A DNA stretch of 64,000 bases. It comes from an uncultured Lachnospiraceae bacterium. GTDB taxonomy: Bacteria; Bacillota; Clostridia; Lachnospirales; Lachnospiraceae. Numbering within the stretch: the first letter of the stretch is position 1; each line of letters starts with the position of its first letter. The position numbers were made by a program, and so were the translations under genes. The stretch lies in assembly GCA_910585605.1 (NCBI GenBank), contig CAJUFL010000002.1, positions 62,001 to 126,000 on the forward strand, written 5' to 3'. Below are positions 8,664 to 16,833 of this stretch, piece by piece. A model generated the notes under the pieces. The model did no database searches. It was given only the letters and a program-made list of their open reading frames with translations, and was not told where the DNA came from.

Positions 8664-8692
8664 ATTATAGCCTAGTGTTTTTCGCTTGTCAA
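8664..8692 (-). promoter_or_regulatory. Consensus sigma-A promoter of the aspS T-box transcript
   Basis: On the reverse strand TTGACA (8692-8687) and TATAAT (8669-8664) are separated by exactly 17 bp. This perfect promoter places the transcript start near 8657. Confidence 0.85.
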
Positions 8693-8743
8693 CGCTTTTT
8701 CGCCAGTCAGCTGCCTGTCCGCAAAGTCAACAACCATGCGGCA

Positions 8744-8803
8744 GTCGCAAATGTGCATGCAAACACACTCTCTTGGCTCGCTGCTCGCAGAAATCAAAAG
8801 CTG
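8744..8803. repeat. Dispersed intergenic repeat, copy 1
   Basis: A 60-bp stretch around CTTGGCTCGCTGCTCG is about three-quarters identical to 29611-29670. Both copies lie in non-coding DNA on the 3' side of reverse-strand genes. Its nature (REP-like element, RNA or remnant) is unknown. Confidence 0.55.
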
Positions 8804-8823
8804 ATACATATAGAAAACTTTCT

Positions 8824-10827
8824 TTACTCTGCTTTTTTCTGTTTTAATATACTTTTTCTTTTTTTCTGCTTGTATATGTACATCTGACCATCTGCCTGTT
8901 CCAACTCCAAAGATACATTTACATCTTCCGAACAGATGAAATGCTTTATGCCTACACTCATACTCACATAATATGGTTTGTCATTATCACAATTCAATTC
9001 CTCTGTTATCTTATCAATCTGGCGTCTGATCTGCTCCTCACAATTCTTAGCATCCGTAATAAGATATGCACAAAACTCATCTCCACCAACCCTGCCAACA
9101 TCACCTTTTCCATCTATACTGTGTATGGCATCATGCAAAATTGTTCCTATAGCACGTAAAGAATAATCCCCTTCTTCATGTCCAAACTGATCATTCACAA
9201 GCTTCAAATTATTCATATCCGCATAGATTGCCATTGCCGGCCGCCCTATATTTTCCTTTGCGATCACATTTCTCTTCATATTATCCAAAAAACCTCTGCG
9301 GTTATAAATCTGGGTCAGTTCATCTACCTTGGAAATCTCCTCTAAAATGGAGTTCTTTTCCCGAACCTGCTGTAAACTTTCCTCTAAAGCCATAGCCATC
9401 TGGTTCTTCTTAGAAAGAAGCCTGTTAGTTTTTAAAGCATTTGCAACCTGATAAGTCAGCTGTCCGATATAACTGAAATAATCTTCGTCTATCTCCCATA
9501 CTAAAAAACCGTACTGGCTCTCACCGGCATAAAGTAAGGTAACAACACTGATTACTGAGCCCGAACAATTCCTGTATGCATTGGAAAATATACTGCCAAA
9601 CGGTATCATCTCCCCTGAGCCGTCAATTTCCTTTATATCTTGCGAATCCACCGGATAATAATAAATCGGCATAGGCTGATAAAGAATATTAATTTTTCTT
9701 TTATGCGGTTCTTTATAATATGCCCGCAATTTTACATATTCCGGTCTGTCCCATTCTTCCCCCCGCCTGTATTCAATCTCCTTTTCAAAAGTATATAAAT
9801 ATACACTATGAACATTGATATTACACAGGCTGTTCAATATCATAGAATAAATTTTATTATTCTTTTCCTCATAATCTAATATATTTTTGGATATTGCCAC
9901 AAGCGTATGATTAAGTGCATCCAAATGCCCTTTCACACTTAACAGATTTTTCTTATCCGCTTCAACATCACTCCTGGGACATCCGCAGGATTCTCTTACA
10001 ACAAAAACTGTCCCTACCAGGCTTTCCAATATCTCGCCTTTTAGAGTTTTTTCACATAATTTGATTGCTTCATATCCCAGCAGTGCAGGATCCGCTTTTA
10101 CGGTAGAAAGCCCCGGACTAATATCAGCGGAATATGGTGCATCATCAAACCCGAGAACTGCTATGTCTTCCCCTACTTTTATATTTCTTGCTTCCAATAT
10201 CTGATAAGCTCCATAACACATCATATCATTTGCACATACCAATGCATCCATATCCGGATATCGATCCAATAACTCTTCAATTACCTCAGTACAATTATAT
10301 GCAAAATTCCCCTCTGCTATCTCATACTGCTCCGGCGGTATATGATTAATTTCCATGCTATGCTTAAATATCTCATATCGTTCCATTGCATCCGTGTTGT
10401 TCTTCGGACCGCTGACATAACCAAATTTGCGCCTGTTGTGATGCTTGATCAAATGTTCAATTCCTTCTGCCATTCCCGGACGGTTATTAAAATTTACACA
10501 GGAATATCCTTGCAAGGTGTCTGATATCAATATGATAGGTACAGGAATTTTCTGCAAAAACTTCTTTTTATCTTTTACATTCAAGTCTGCGGCAATATTA
10601 CCCGTATTTACAATAGCAATATCAATATTTTTATCCACAATAAAATTAAGCAGGCAGTTATTATGATACGTATAGCTGTCAATAGCAGGATTCTCTTTTG
10701 AGTCTAAAAACTTTACCGGAAAAATATATAAATCATATCCCATTTCCTTTACTGCCTTAACTGCACCCTTGCATAAAGCATCTGTAAAGGGATCTTCAAA
10801 CTCACTGACAAATAGTGCTACTCTCAC
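8824..10827 (-). CDS. LacI-type sensor fused to GGDEF diguanylate cyclase
   Basis: A 667-residue protein. Residues about 1-300 form a periplasmic-binding-protein-like sugar sensor as in LacI repressors (GYVSGPKNN; VLGFDDAPYSADISPGLSTV), but the HTH is missing. A linker and coiled coil follow. The C-terminal GGDEF domain (residues about 490-650) carries an intact GRVGGDEF motif, so c-di-GMP synthesis is likely. The RxxD inhibitory site normally five residues earlier is absent. With no signal peptide it probably senses an intracellular ligand. Translation starts at GTG with GGAGG 8 nt before it. Confidence 0.88.
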   Translation of the reverse strand: MRVALFVSEFEDPFTDALCKGAVKAVKEMGYDLYIFPVKFLDSKENPAIDSYTYHNNCLLNFIVDKNIDIAIVNTGNIAADLNVKDKKKFLQKIPVPIILISDTLQGYSCVNFNNRPGMAEGIEHLIKHHNRRKFGYVSGPKNNTDAMERYEIFKHSMEINHIPPEQYEIAEGNFAYNCTEVIEELLDRYPDMDALVCANDMMCYGAYQILEARNIKVGEDIAVLGFDDAPYSADISPGLSTVKADPALLGYEAIKLCEKTLKGEILESLVGTVFVVRESCGCPRSDVEADKKNLLSVKGHLDALNHTLVAISKNILDYEEKNNKIYSMILNSLCNINVHSVYLYTFEKEIEYRRGEEWDRPEYVKLRAYYKEPHKRKINILYQPMPIYYYPVDSQDIKEIDGSGEMIPFGSIFSNAYRNCSGSVISVVTLLYAGESQYGFLVWEIDEDYFSYIGQLTYQVANALKTNRLLSKKNQMAMALEESLQQVREKNSILEEISKVDELTQIYNRRGFLDNMKRNVIAKENIGRPAMAIYADMNNLKLVNDQFGHEEGDYSLRAIGTILHDAIHSIDGKGDVGRVGGDEFCAYLITDAKNCEEQIRRQIDKITEELNCDNDKPYYVSMSVGIKHFICSEDVNVSLELEQADGQMYIYKQKKRKSILKQKKAE

Positions 10828-10898
10828 TTTTCCAACCTCCTTTTATCATATCGCAAACTCTTATATTTATCTGATATCTACTTTGCTATAGAAAAACC

Positions 10899-11717
10899 TC
10901 AAAAAACCTCGGGAATAAATTGTTCCGCAATTTTACCTTTCCTGCTTTTCCCTTTGCTTTTTACATAAAAATAACCGATTATGGAAAATACAACCGCTCC
11001 GATAAAATTGACAAACAAATCTGCCATAGTATCATATAAACCAATATCCAGATATCCCTCTACCGGCAGCTCCCTTCCGTTTACCAAAACAGAAGTAATA
11101 TCCTCAATCACTACAGGATTATTCAATCCCTCAGGATCAAGTGTTACAGATGATATTCTTGTTACAACAGTATCCTTTTGCATATCCATTTTAAAACAAT
11201 AATCCATACTAAACTCAAAAAACTCCCAAAGCACACCTATGGTCATAGAAAAACAAAATGCCACGATAGCAAGATATACAGGAGAAAGTTTCATTTTAAA
11301 ATTATCGTTCCTGTTCAGTAAATCCACCAGACAAAACCCTATTGCTGCTACTAAAAAACCATTTAAAGTATGCAGTATCGTATCCCATACCGGCACTTTA
11401 ATATACAGGGAATGGATCTCCCCAAGAATTTCAGCTGCATAGATAAAAAGCAGGATCATAACTTCCATGGTATCCGGAAAACGGATATGTAGTTTCCGTT
11501 CAATAAATGTAGGCATCATAAATAATACCAGAGTTAACAGGCAGAGAAATACATTTTCATAGTTATGATTAAAAAATTGTGCAATCATAACTGCTATCAC
11601 TGAAATACGTAATAGCAGATAGAGGGCAAATACACCCTTTCTATCATAGATAGCACGCTTTGCACATCTTAAAAACAATGCCATTTCCAACCGTCTTCTT
11701 TTTCCGTCTTTTTTCAT
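10899..11717 (-). CDS. Polytopic membrane protein, DUF2238/YjdF-like
   Basis: A 272-residue protein with about seven membrane helices. The segments PVWDTILHTLNGFLVAAIGF (about residues 127-146) and DTMADLFVNFIGAV near the C-terminus recall the conserved WDtxxH and DTxxDxxxN patterns of the DUF2238/YjdF group, membrane proteins of unknown function. It stands alone between the sensor-GGDEF gene and fliB. Similarity is judged from motifs only. Confidence 0.6.
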   Translation of the reverse strand: MKKDGKRRRLEMALFLRCAKRAIYDRKGVFALYLLLRISVIAVMIAQFFNHNYENVFLCLLTLVLFMMPTFIERKLHIRFPDTMEVMILLFIYAAEILGEIHSLYIKVPVWDTILHTLNGFLVAAIGFCLVDLLNRNDNFKMKLSPVYLAIVAFCFSMTIGVLWEFFEFSMDYCFKMDMQKDTVVTRISSVTLDPEGLNNPVVIEDITSVLVNGRELPVEGYLDIGLYDTMADLFVNFIGAVVFSIIGYFYVKSKGKSRKGKIAEQFIPEVF

Positions 11718-11804
11718 AATATTCCTCTTTTTATATTCTATGACAGCTAAGCGTATCTTATCTGTTCATCTTCAATATACAAACTCTCCACCCTGTCCCT
11801 TTTA

Positions 11805-13076
11805 TCAGGATAGCAGACCAATCAATATATGCTGTGCATCCAGAATTGGGTGCGCCGAAAGAATCAGCTGCAAAGACTCGTAATTATTATAAGAATGTTC
11901 TATCTCTTTTGAATACGCATGTGCAATCTTTACCTGATCTTCATATAAAAATTCCTTCTGCTGTTTCAGCCATACTGCTATATCCATTTCCAATATCACC
12001 AGATAAGACACAACGGCAAACTTAACTTTTGTATATACATCATGATCATAAGAAGCCCCAAGAAAATAATTAAATATATAATAAACCAGGATATGCTCAT
12101 ATTCATATTCTTTTCCCTGATAATAATGGAAAAATTCCTGATAAGAAACTGCATAGTTTCTTAAAAAGCTGCTGCTTTCCTCTCCTGCCTCACCTTCCTC
12201 AATCAGACCGGAAGATACAAGAATCCCTTTTAATTCATCCTTGCCATGCATAACCTTCATACATTCCAAAAGCAGTGCGCTCCAATCCTCTTTGATGGTT
12301 TCCAGTCCCTCATACATATTAAGAATCTGTTTCATCCACGCTTCTTTTTCCGTCACCCTTTTTTCATGCTTTTTAAAATATTTCTCTAATAGAACTTTTT
12401 TCTCCGGTTTTTTGTAATTTTCCATCTTCTGTACGATTTTATCATACTCTTTTTTATCAATAAAATCCTGAATCTCATAAGCAAGCAATAATACCGTTGC
12501 AGCACGCCGTTCAATGCGTTCTTCCCTGTTTTGTAAAATAGAAAATATCAGCCTGCGTGTTTCAAATAAAATCTCAAACAGAGGCTTATCCAGCTTATTG
12601 ACATGCCCTTTTTTCCAGAATGCAAAAGACTTCACTGGTTCTATATGCTTTAGTCCATATTCCATATCCGTTCCTTCCCTGCATTCAAAAGTCATTTTTT
12701 CTTTCTTTGCAAGCATGATACGGCTGACCTCCGGACAGGACATGGTGAGGTTTACCTCTTTTAAATCTTCAAACTCCTCAACATGCCTCGGAAAATTCGT
12801 ACAGGTTTCACATAGACATTCTTCTCCCATCTCAATAAAAATGTCACATAAATTCTCCTCATTCAAAAACGGACATCTTGTCCCGTTCAAAATAAACTGC
12901 TTTTCCTTTACCTTAGTGCTGTTTTTTAAACGCTTTCCAAAATCACCGGTATGTCTCATATAGCGCTTTAATGTCGCATCATCCAAATCAATTTCCCAAT
13001 TCTCACAGCAGGAATCTTCACAGATTCCCCCAATACAATGAAATTCATTATAGTATGATGTTGTTCTATACTTCAT
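11805..13076 (-). CDS. fliB: Flagellin lysine-N-methylase (FliB family)
   Basis: A 423-residue protein with the cysteine-rich N-terminus typical of FliB: GGICEDSCCENWEIDLD (about residues 16-32), then RCPFLNEENLCDIF and CLCETCTNFPR, which probably bind an Fe-S cluster. FliB methylates lysines of flagellin in enteric bacteria and has clostridial homologues. Its presence implies a flagellated host although no flagellin is in the window. The ATG at 13076 is preferred to the GTG one codon earlier because AGAGGAAAT is better spaced. Confidence 0.8.
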   Translation of the reverse strand: MKYRTTSYYNEFHCIGGICEDSCCENWEIDLDDATLKRYMRHTGDFGKRLKNSTKVKEKQFILNGTRCPFLNEENLCDIFIEMGEECLCETCTNFPRHVEEFEDLKEVNLTMSCPEVSRIMLAKKEKMTFECREGTDMEYGLKHIEPVKSFAFWKKGHVNKLDKPLFEILFETRRLIFSILQNREERIERRAATVLLLAYEIQDFIDKKEYDKIVQKMENYKKPEKKVLLEKYFKKHEKRVTEKEAWMKQILNMYEGLETIKEDWSALLLECMKVMHGKDELKGILVSSGLIEEGEAGEESSSFLRNYAVSYQEFFHYYQGKEYEYEHILVYYIFNYFLGASYDHDVYTKVKFAVVSYLVILEMDIAVWLKQQKEFLYEDQVKIAHAYSKEIEHSYNNYESLQLILSAHPILDAQHILIGLLS

Positions 13077-13091
13077 CACAATTTCCTCTTT

Positions 13092-13883
13092 TTAGTATCT
13101 TTTTATAAAATGGGTGCCGACAGCCTTTCCCTCAATAATCCGGTATATATTTTCCGGATCGCTGCCGTGTGCGATATGCATGTCCATCCCATGAACAGTT
13201 GCGTACTCCGCTGCTTCTAATTTAGTCACCATACCGCCCGTTCCACGGTTGGAACCGGAACCTGCCCCCAGTGCCTTAATCTCATCATTGATTACTTCCA
13301 CCTTATGAATCAGCCGGACATTTTCATCCTCTTTGGGATTACCGTCATAAAGTCCCTCAATGTCAGACAGGATAATCAAACGGTCAGCTTCACATAGATT
13401 TGCCACAATCGCTGAGAGCATATCATTATCACCAAATATCTTTTTATCCGATTCAATTTCCGCATGACTAACGGAATCATTTTCATTAACTACCGGTATC
13501 ATACCGTTTTCCAGCAAAGCTTCAAAAGTATTTTTTAGATTACGGCGTTTGCCCTTTACTGCAATATCTTCGGCCGTAAGTAAAATCTGTCCTACGATAT
13601 TGCCATATTCCCCAAAGCATTTATCATAAATATGCATTAATTCACACTGTCCCACTGCCGCTGCCGCCTGCTTCATACAAACATTCTGCGGTTTCATGGG
13701 AAGCCGCATTTTATTTATTCCCACTGCAATCGCTCCGGAAGAGACCAAGACAACCTGATTTCCATCATTATGCAATGTGGATAATACCTGTGCCAGCTTA
13801 TCAATCGTGCGAAAATTCAATGCACCATTCTCTCCTGTCAAAGTCGAAGTCCCCACCTTTACGACAATCCTTTGCTTTTCCAT
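13092..13883 (-). CDS. proB: Glutamate 5-kinase
   Basis: A 263-residue amino-acid kinase: KVGTSTLTG at the N-terminus, VLVSSGAIAVG, NENDSVS, FGDNDMLSA and GTGGMVTKLEAA in the expected order. It phosphorylates glutamate to gamma-glutamyl phosphate, the first step of proline synthesis. The C-terminal PUA domain found in longer homologues is absent, as in many clostridia. The proA partner is not adjacent. It follows the DHH gene by 6 bp and precedes fliB by 15 bp, so the three are probably one transcript. Confidence 0.95.
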   Translation of the reverse strand: MEKQRIVVKVGTSTLTGENGALNFRTIDKLAQVLSTLHNDGNQVVLVSSGAIAVGINKMRLPMKPQNVCMKQAAAAVGQCELMHIYDKCFGEYGNIVGQILLTAEDIAVKGKRRNLKNTFEALLENGMIPVVNENDSVSHAEIESDKKIFGDNDMLSAIVANLCEADRLIILSDIEGLYDGNPKEDENVRLIHKVEVINDEIKALGAGSGSNRGTGGMVTKLEAAEYATVHGMDMHIAHGSDPENIYRIIEGKAVGTHFIKRY

Positions 13884-13889
13884 TGTTTC

Positions 13890-14873
13890 TTACTCCTTTA
13901 TCAGATACTGTTCCTTCTTGATGACATCCATAAAACGCTTCCTGATTTCAAAATCCGGATCTGATCCTAACATTCCTATTCCTTCTTTTGTTATAACGCC
14001 TCCGGCCATAGAAAAGTGACCTCCTCCGCCTCCGATATCCGTTAACGCTTTCTGGGTAATGGTTCCTGCATGATAAACTGCTGTTTCATTTCGTACTGAA
14101 AATTTGTAGCCGCCATTCCGAATCGCATATACCACCGACAGTTCCACTATATCCAATCCAAGAATAAAATCTGAAATCATGGCTATCAACCCATCTGGAC
14201 AGTCAAAAGGAATCCTGGCAAATCCCACATTTTCATATATCTTTATATTCCGGATAGCTTCACCATACGCATATAAATCCTCAATCTCCATATTGTTATT
14301 ATACATGGATATAATCTTTTGATTATCTGCAAGCTTGTGAAGATAGGAAAACATAGCAATATCAAAGTCCGTCACCCCTCTGTTAAAGGAGTCTGTATCC
14401 ATTTTGAGACCATAGAGAAGAGCCGTAGCCGTATTAGTATCCATTGTAGTATCACTCTCAATAAAATATTGGGTAACAATGGAACAGCATGCCCCACAGA
14501 TACGGATATCACTATACTCATATGCACAGGGAATCATAGTGGGATGATGATCAATGCATGCCACCTCATCTCCCGGGAAATCTGTTATGTTAGAATTATA
14601 TTTTTGGGCATCTATTGTCACAATATAATCCTTTTCTGCCATATGCGGAAGCTCATCAATGTGAACCGCATGAATCCCAAATTCCTCCATCATGCGTTTT
14701 GTACTGTTCTTTTCAATCTTTCCTGCATAACATATGGTCGTATCAATACCATTTGCTTTTAAAAACACCTGCATGCCAAACGCTGCTGCCAGTGCATCCG
14801 GGTCTGGAAAATTATGTGTCTGCAAATATACCATATGATTCTTTAATAGTTTAATCAGTCTTCTCCAATCCAT
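13890..14873 (-). CDS. DHH-family phosphoesterase (NrnA-like)
   Basis: A 327-residue cytosolic DHH/DHHA1 protein. Metal-binding motifs are seen in order: HNFPDPDALAAAFG, TIDAQ, CIDHHP and DTDSF, followed by the DHHA1 signature GGGGGHFSMAGG near the C-terminus. Relatives hydrolyse short oligoribonucleotides, pAp or c-di-AMP products. The exact substrate cannot be told from sequence. It is the first gene of the unit with proB and fliB. Confidence 0.85.
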   Translation of the reverse strand: MDWRRLIKLLKNHMVYLQTHNFPDPDALAAAFGMQVFLKANGIDTTICYAGKIEKNSTKRMMEEFGIHAVHIDELPHMAEKDYIVTIDAQKYNSNITDFPGDEVACIDHHPTMIPCAYEYSDIRICGACCSIVTQYFIESDTTMDTNTATALLYGLKMDTDSFNRGVTDFDIAMFSYLHKLADNQKIISMYNNNMEIEDLYAYGEAIRNIKIYENVGFARIPFDCPDGLIAMISDFILGLDIVELSVVYAIRNGGYKFSVRNETAVYHAGTITQKALTDIGGGGGHFSMAGGVITKEGIGMLGSDPDFEIRKRFMDVIKKEQYLIKE

Positions 14874-14978
14874 TCTCTATCCTCTTGTCCAAAAATCTCA
14901 GACATCCCCCTGTTACCTGTACTTATTTAATCTTAATACATTATCTTATCACAAAAAGCTGGTTTCCTCAATCTTTTC

Positions 14979-15007
14979 GTATAAAATAGTACAAACTTCA
15001 CATACTA
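14979..15007 (+). promoter_or_regulatory. Forespore (sigma-G/sigma-F) promoter of spoVAA
   Basis: GTATA (14979-14983), 17 bp, then CATACTA (15001-15007). These match the sigma-G consensus GHATR and CATnHTA at the normal spacing, 27 bp before the spoVAA ATG. spoVA operons are known members of the forespore regulon. Confidence 0.7.
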
Positions 15008-15034
15008 AGTAAAACGATTCAGGAGTATATAATT

Positions 15035-15664
15035 ATGGGACAAACCGTTTATATCAAGGCACCACAGTGCATTGAAGTACAAAATTATAATGTGACTTTA
15101 AAAGATTTTTTAACCATCTATACCTCTAATGAACAGCAAAAAGAAGAATTACTTTCTCTTCCGTTTTATACATTTGAAAAGGATCAGAAAGGACAGATTA
15201 TCGTTTCTGTCTTAAAGGTGATTGAGTTTATCAACAAAAAATACCCTGACCTGGAAATCAATAACCTTGGAGAGGGAGATTTCATCCTATCCTATCAGCC
15301 GCAATCAAAGCACGAAAAATTAAAAGAATCCGTATTTACTGTCTTTATCTGTATGGTTGCTTTTTTTGGTGGAGGTTATGCAATCATGGCCTATAATACA
15401 GATGTTGGTGCAAAAGAATTATTCACCTATCTCTCCATGCTCTTTCTTGGAAACCCCAAAACCGGAATTCTTTATCTCACCATTGCTTATTCCATCGGTC
15501 TTACTGCTGGCATGATCATGTTTTTCAATCATCTGGGCAATAAAAAAATCACATCGGACCCTACACCCCTGGAAATCCAGATGCGTCTTTACGAAAAGGA
15601 TATCAGTACAACCGTAATCAAAGATGTCAGCCGCCGCGGGGAAAGCCTTGATGTGAAACAGTGA
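15035..15664 (+). CDS. spoVAA: Stage V sporulation protein AA
   Basis: A 209-residue protein with a soluble N-terminal alpha/beta region (about 1-95) and two membrane helices (about 103-124 and 147-170), ending with the conserved TPLEIQMRLYEKDISTTVI. SpoVAA is part of the membrane complex that moves dipicolinic acid into the developing spore and out at germination. CAGGAG precedes the ATG. First gene of the spoVAA-AB-AC unit behind a forespore promoter. Confidence 0.88.
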   Translation: MGQTVYIKAPQCIEVQNYNVTLKDFLTIYTSNEQQKEELLSLPFYTFEKDQKGQIIVSVLKVIEFINKKYPDLEINNLGEGDFILSYQPQSKHEKLKESVFTVFICMVAFFGGGYAIMAYNTDVGAKELFTYLSMLFLGNPKTGILYLTIAYSIGLTAGMIMFFNHLGNKKITSDPTPLEIQMRLYEKDISTTVIKDVSRRGESLDVKQ

Positions 15665-15696
15665 AAATATCCAGTTACAGATAAAGGAGATATCTT

Positions 15697-16155
15697 ATGC
15701 ATTCCATAAATTACATTCTTTTAGTCATAACCGGTCTTGCAGCAGGTTTTGTAACTGCAGCAGCATATGTTGCATTTATTGCCATGCTGGGAATCTTTCC
15801 CAAAGTTGCTGCAAAAACAAAAACTGCCGGACAGTGTATCCTCTATGAAAACTGCCTGATTCTCGGAATCCTTATATCTACACTGCTTCAATTTTTTGTA
15901 TCCTATGATTCTGCCGATATAACGGTGAAGGCATTACCACCTGTTCTTATCGGCAGTCTGATCCTAATTTTAATCGGATTATTTGGAGGTATTTATATCG
16001 GCTTCCTGATAGGAGGATTATCAGAGGTCTTAAATGTTTTTCCGATTTTTGCAAGAGTCGCACATATTCAGACAAAACTCTGTCTGATTATCTTCTTCCT
16101 CGCATTTGGAAAAGGAATTTTTACTTTAATACAATTTTTCATCTTGGATGCATAA
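15697..16155 (+). CDS. spoVAB: Stage V sporulation protein AB
   Basis: A 152-residue integral membrane protein with four helices and the family's conserved AAAYVAFIAMLGIFPKVA and GGIYIGFLIGGLSEVLNVFPIFARR-like loop (the last R is V here). It is a component of the spore inner-membrane SpoVA complex. An AAGGAG 10 nt before the ATG supports the start, and the gene follows spoVAA by 32 bp. Confidence 0.88.
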   Translation: MHSINYILLVITGLAAGFVTAAAYVAFIAMLGIFPKVAAKTKTAGQCILYENCLILGILISTLLQFFVSYDSADITVKALPPVLIGSLILILIGLFGGIYIGFLIGGLSEVLNVFPIFARVAHIQTKLCLIIFFLAFGKGIFTLIQFFILDA

Positions 16156-16235
16156 AGAATTTTTACTTACGGCATACTATCAACAATATTACAAAGTCAA
16201 CTACCCCGCAGACTATGATATAAGGAGGGATAATC

Positions 16236-16697
16236 TTGAAACAAAAAATCAGTAATGAAGAATACAATGAATATGTTGAACAAATCACACCTACCTTCAA
16301 TGTATGGAAAAATTGCTTTCATGCTTTTTGGATTGGTGGTTTAATCTGCGTAATTGGTGAACTCATCTTTGCATTCTTCAAAAGCTCACTGGGAATGCCG
16401 GAAGATGATGCTGCCAGTTATGAATCTATGATTCTTGTATTACTCAGCGTTATTCTGACCAGTTTAAATGTGTATGGACATATCGCCCGCTTAGGCGGTG
16501 CCGGAGCTTTGGTTCCCATTACCGGCTTTGCAAATTCCGTAGCAGCCCCAGCAATAGAATACCAAAAAGAAGGTCAGGTATTCGGTATTGGAGTAAAAAT
16601 ATTTACGATTGCCGGACCTGTCATTCTCTACGGTATCTTTACAAGCTGGATACTGGGCATTCTCTATTATATCGGCGGACTGTTCGGGTGGTGGTAA
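16236..16697 (+). CDS. spoVAC: Stage V sporulation protein AC
   Basis: A 153-residue membrane protein with the SpoVAC signature GAGALVPITGFANSVAAPA (about residues 88-106) and three to four helices. SpoVAC is the mechanosensitive channel-like subunit for dipicolinate passage. The start is TTG at 16236, supported by AAGGAGGG. The expected next genes spoVAD and spoVAE do not follow; the next gene is an EAL protein with its own promoter. Confidence 0.92.
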   Translation: MKQKISNEEYNEYVEQITPTFNVWKNCFHAFWIGGLICVIGELIFAFFKSSLGMPEDDAASYESMILVLLSVILTSLNVYGHIARLGGAGALVPITGFANSVAAPAIEYQKEGQVFGIGVKIFTIAGPVILYGIFTSWILGILYYIGGLFGWW

Positions 16698-16748
16698 ACA
16701 CCCCCGACATCTGCTATTTAACTGAAACTTTTTAATATATGGAAATCA

Positions 16749-16777
16749 TTGCAAAATCTGAAAATATCCCCTATAAT
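16749..16777 (+). promoter_or_regulatory. Sigma-A promoter of the PAS-GGDEF-EAL gene
   Basis: TTGCAA (16749-16754), 17 bp, TATAAT (16772-16777). It lies 56 bp before the ATG at 16834, so this gene is transcribed independently of spoVA. Confidence 0.7.
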
Positions 16778-16833
16778 AAATTATCAGTTCAAATACAAAC
16801 AGATAAAAGATACACTTTGAAAGGATAATTAAC

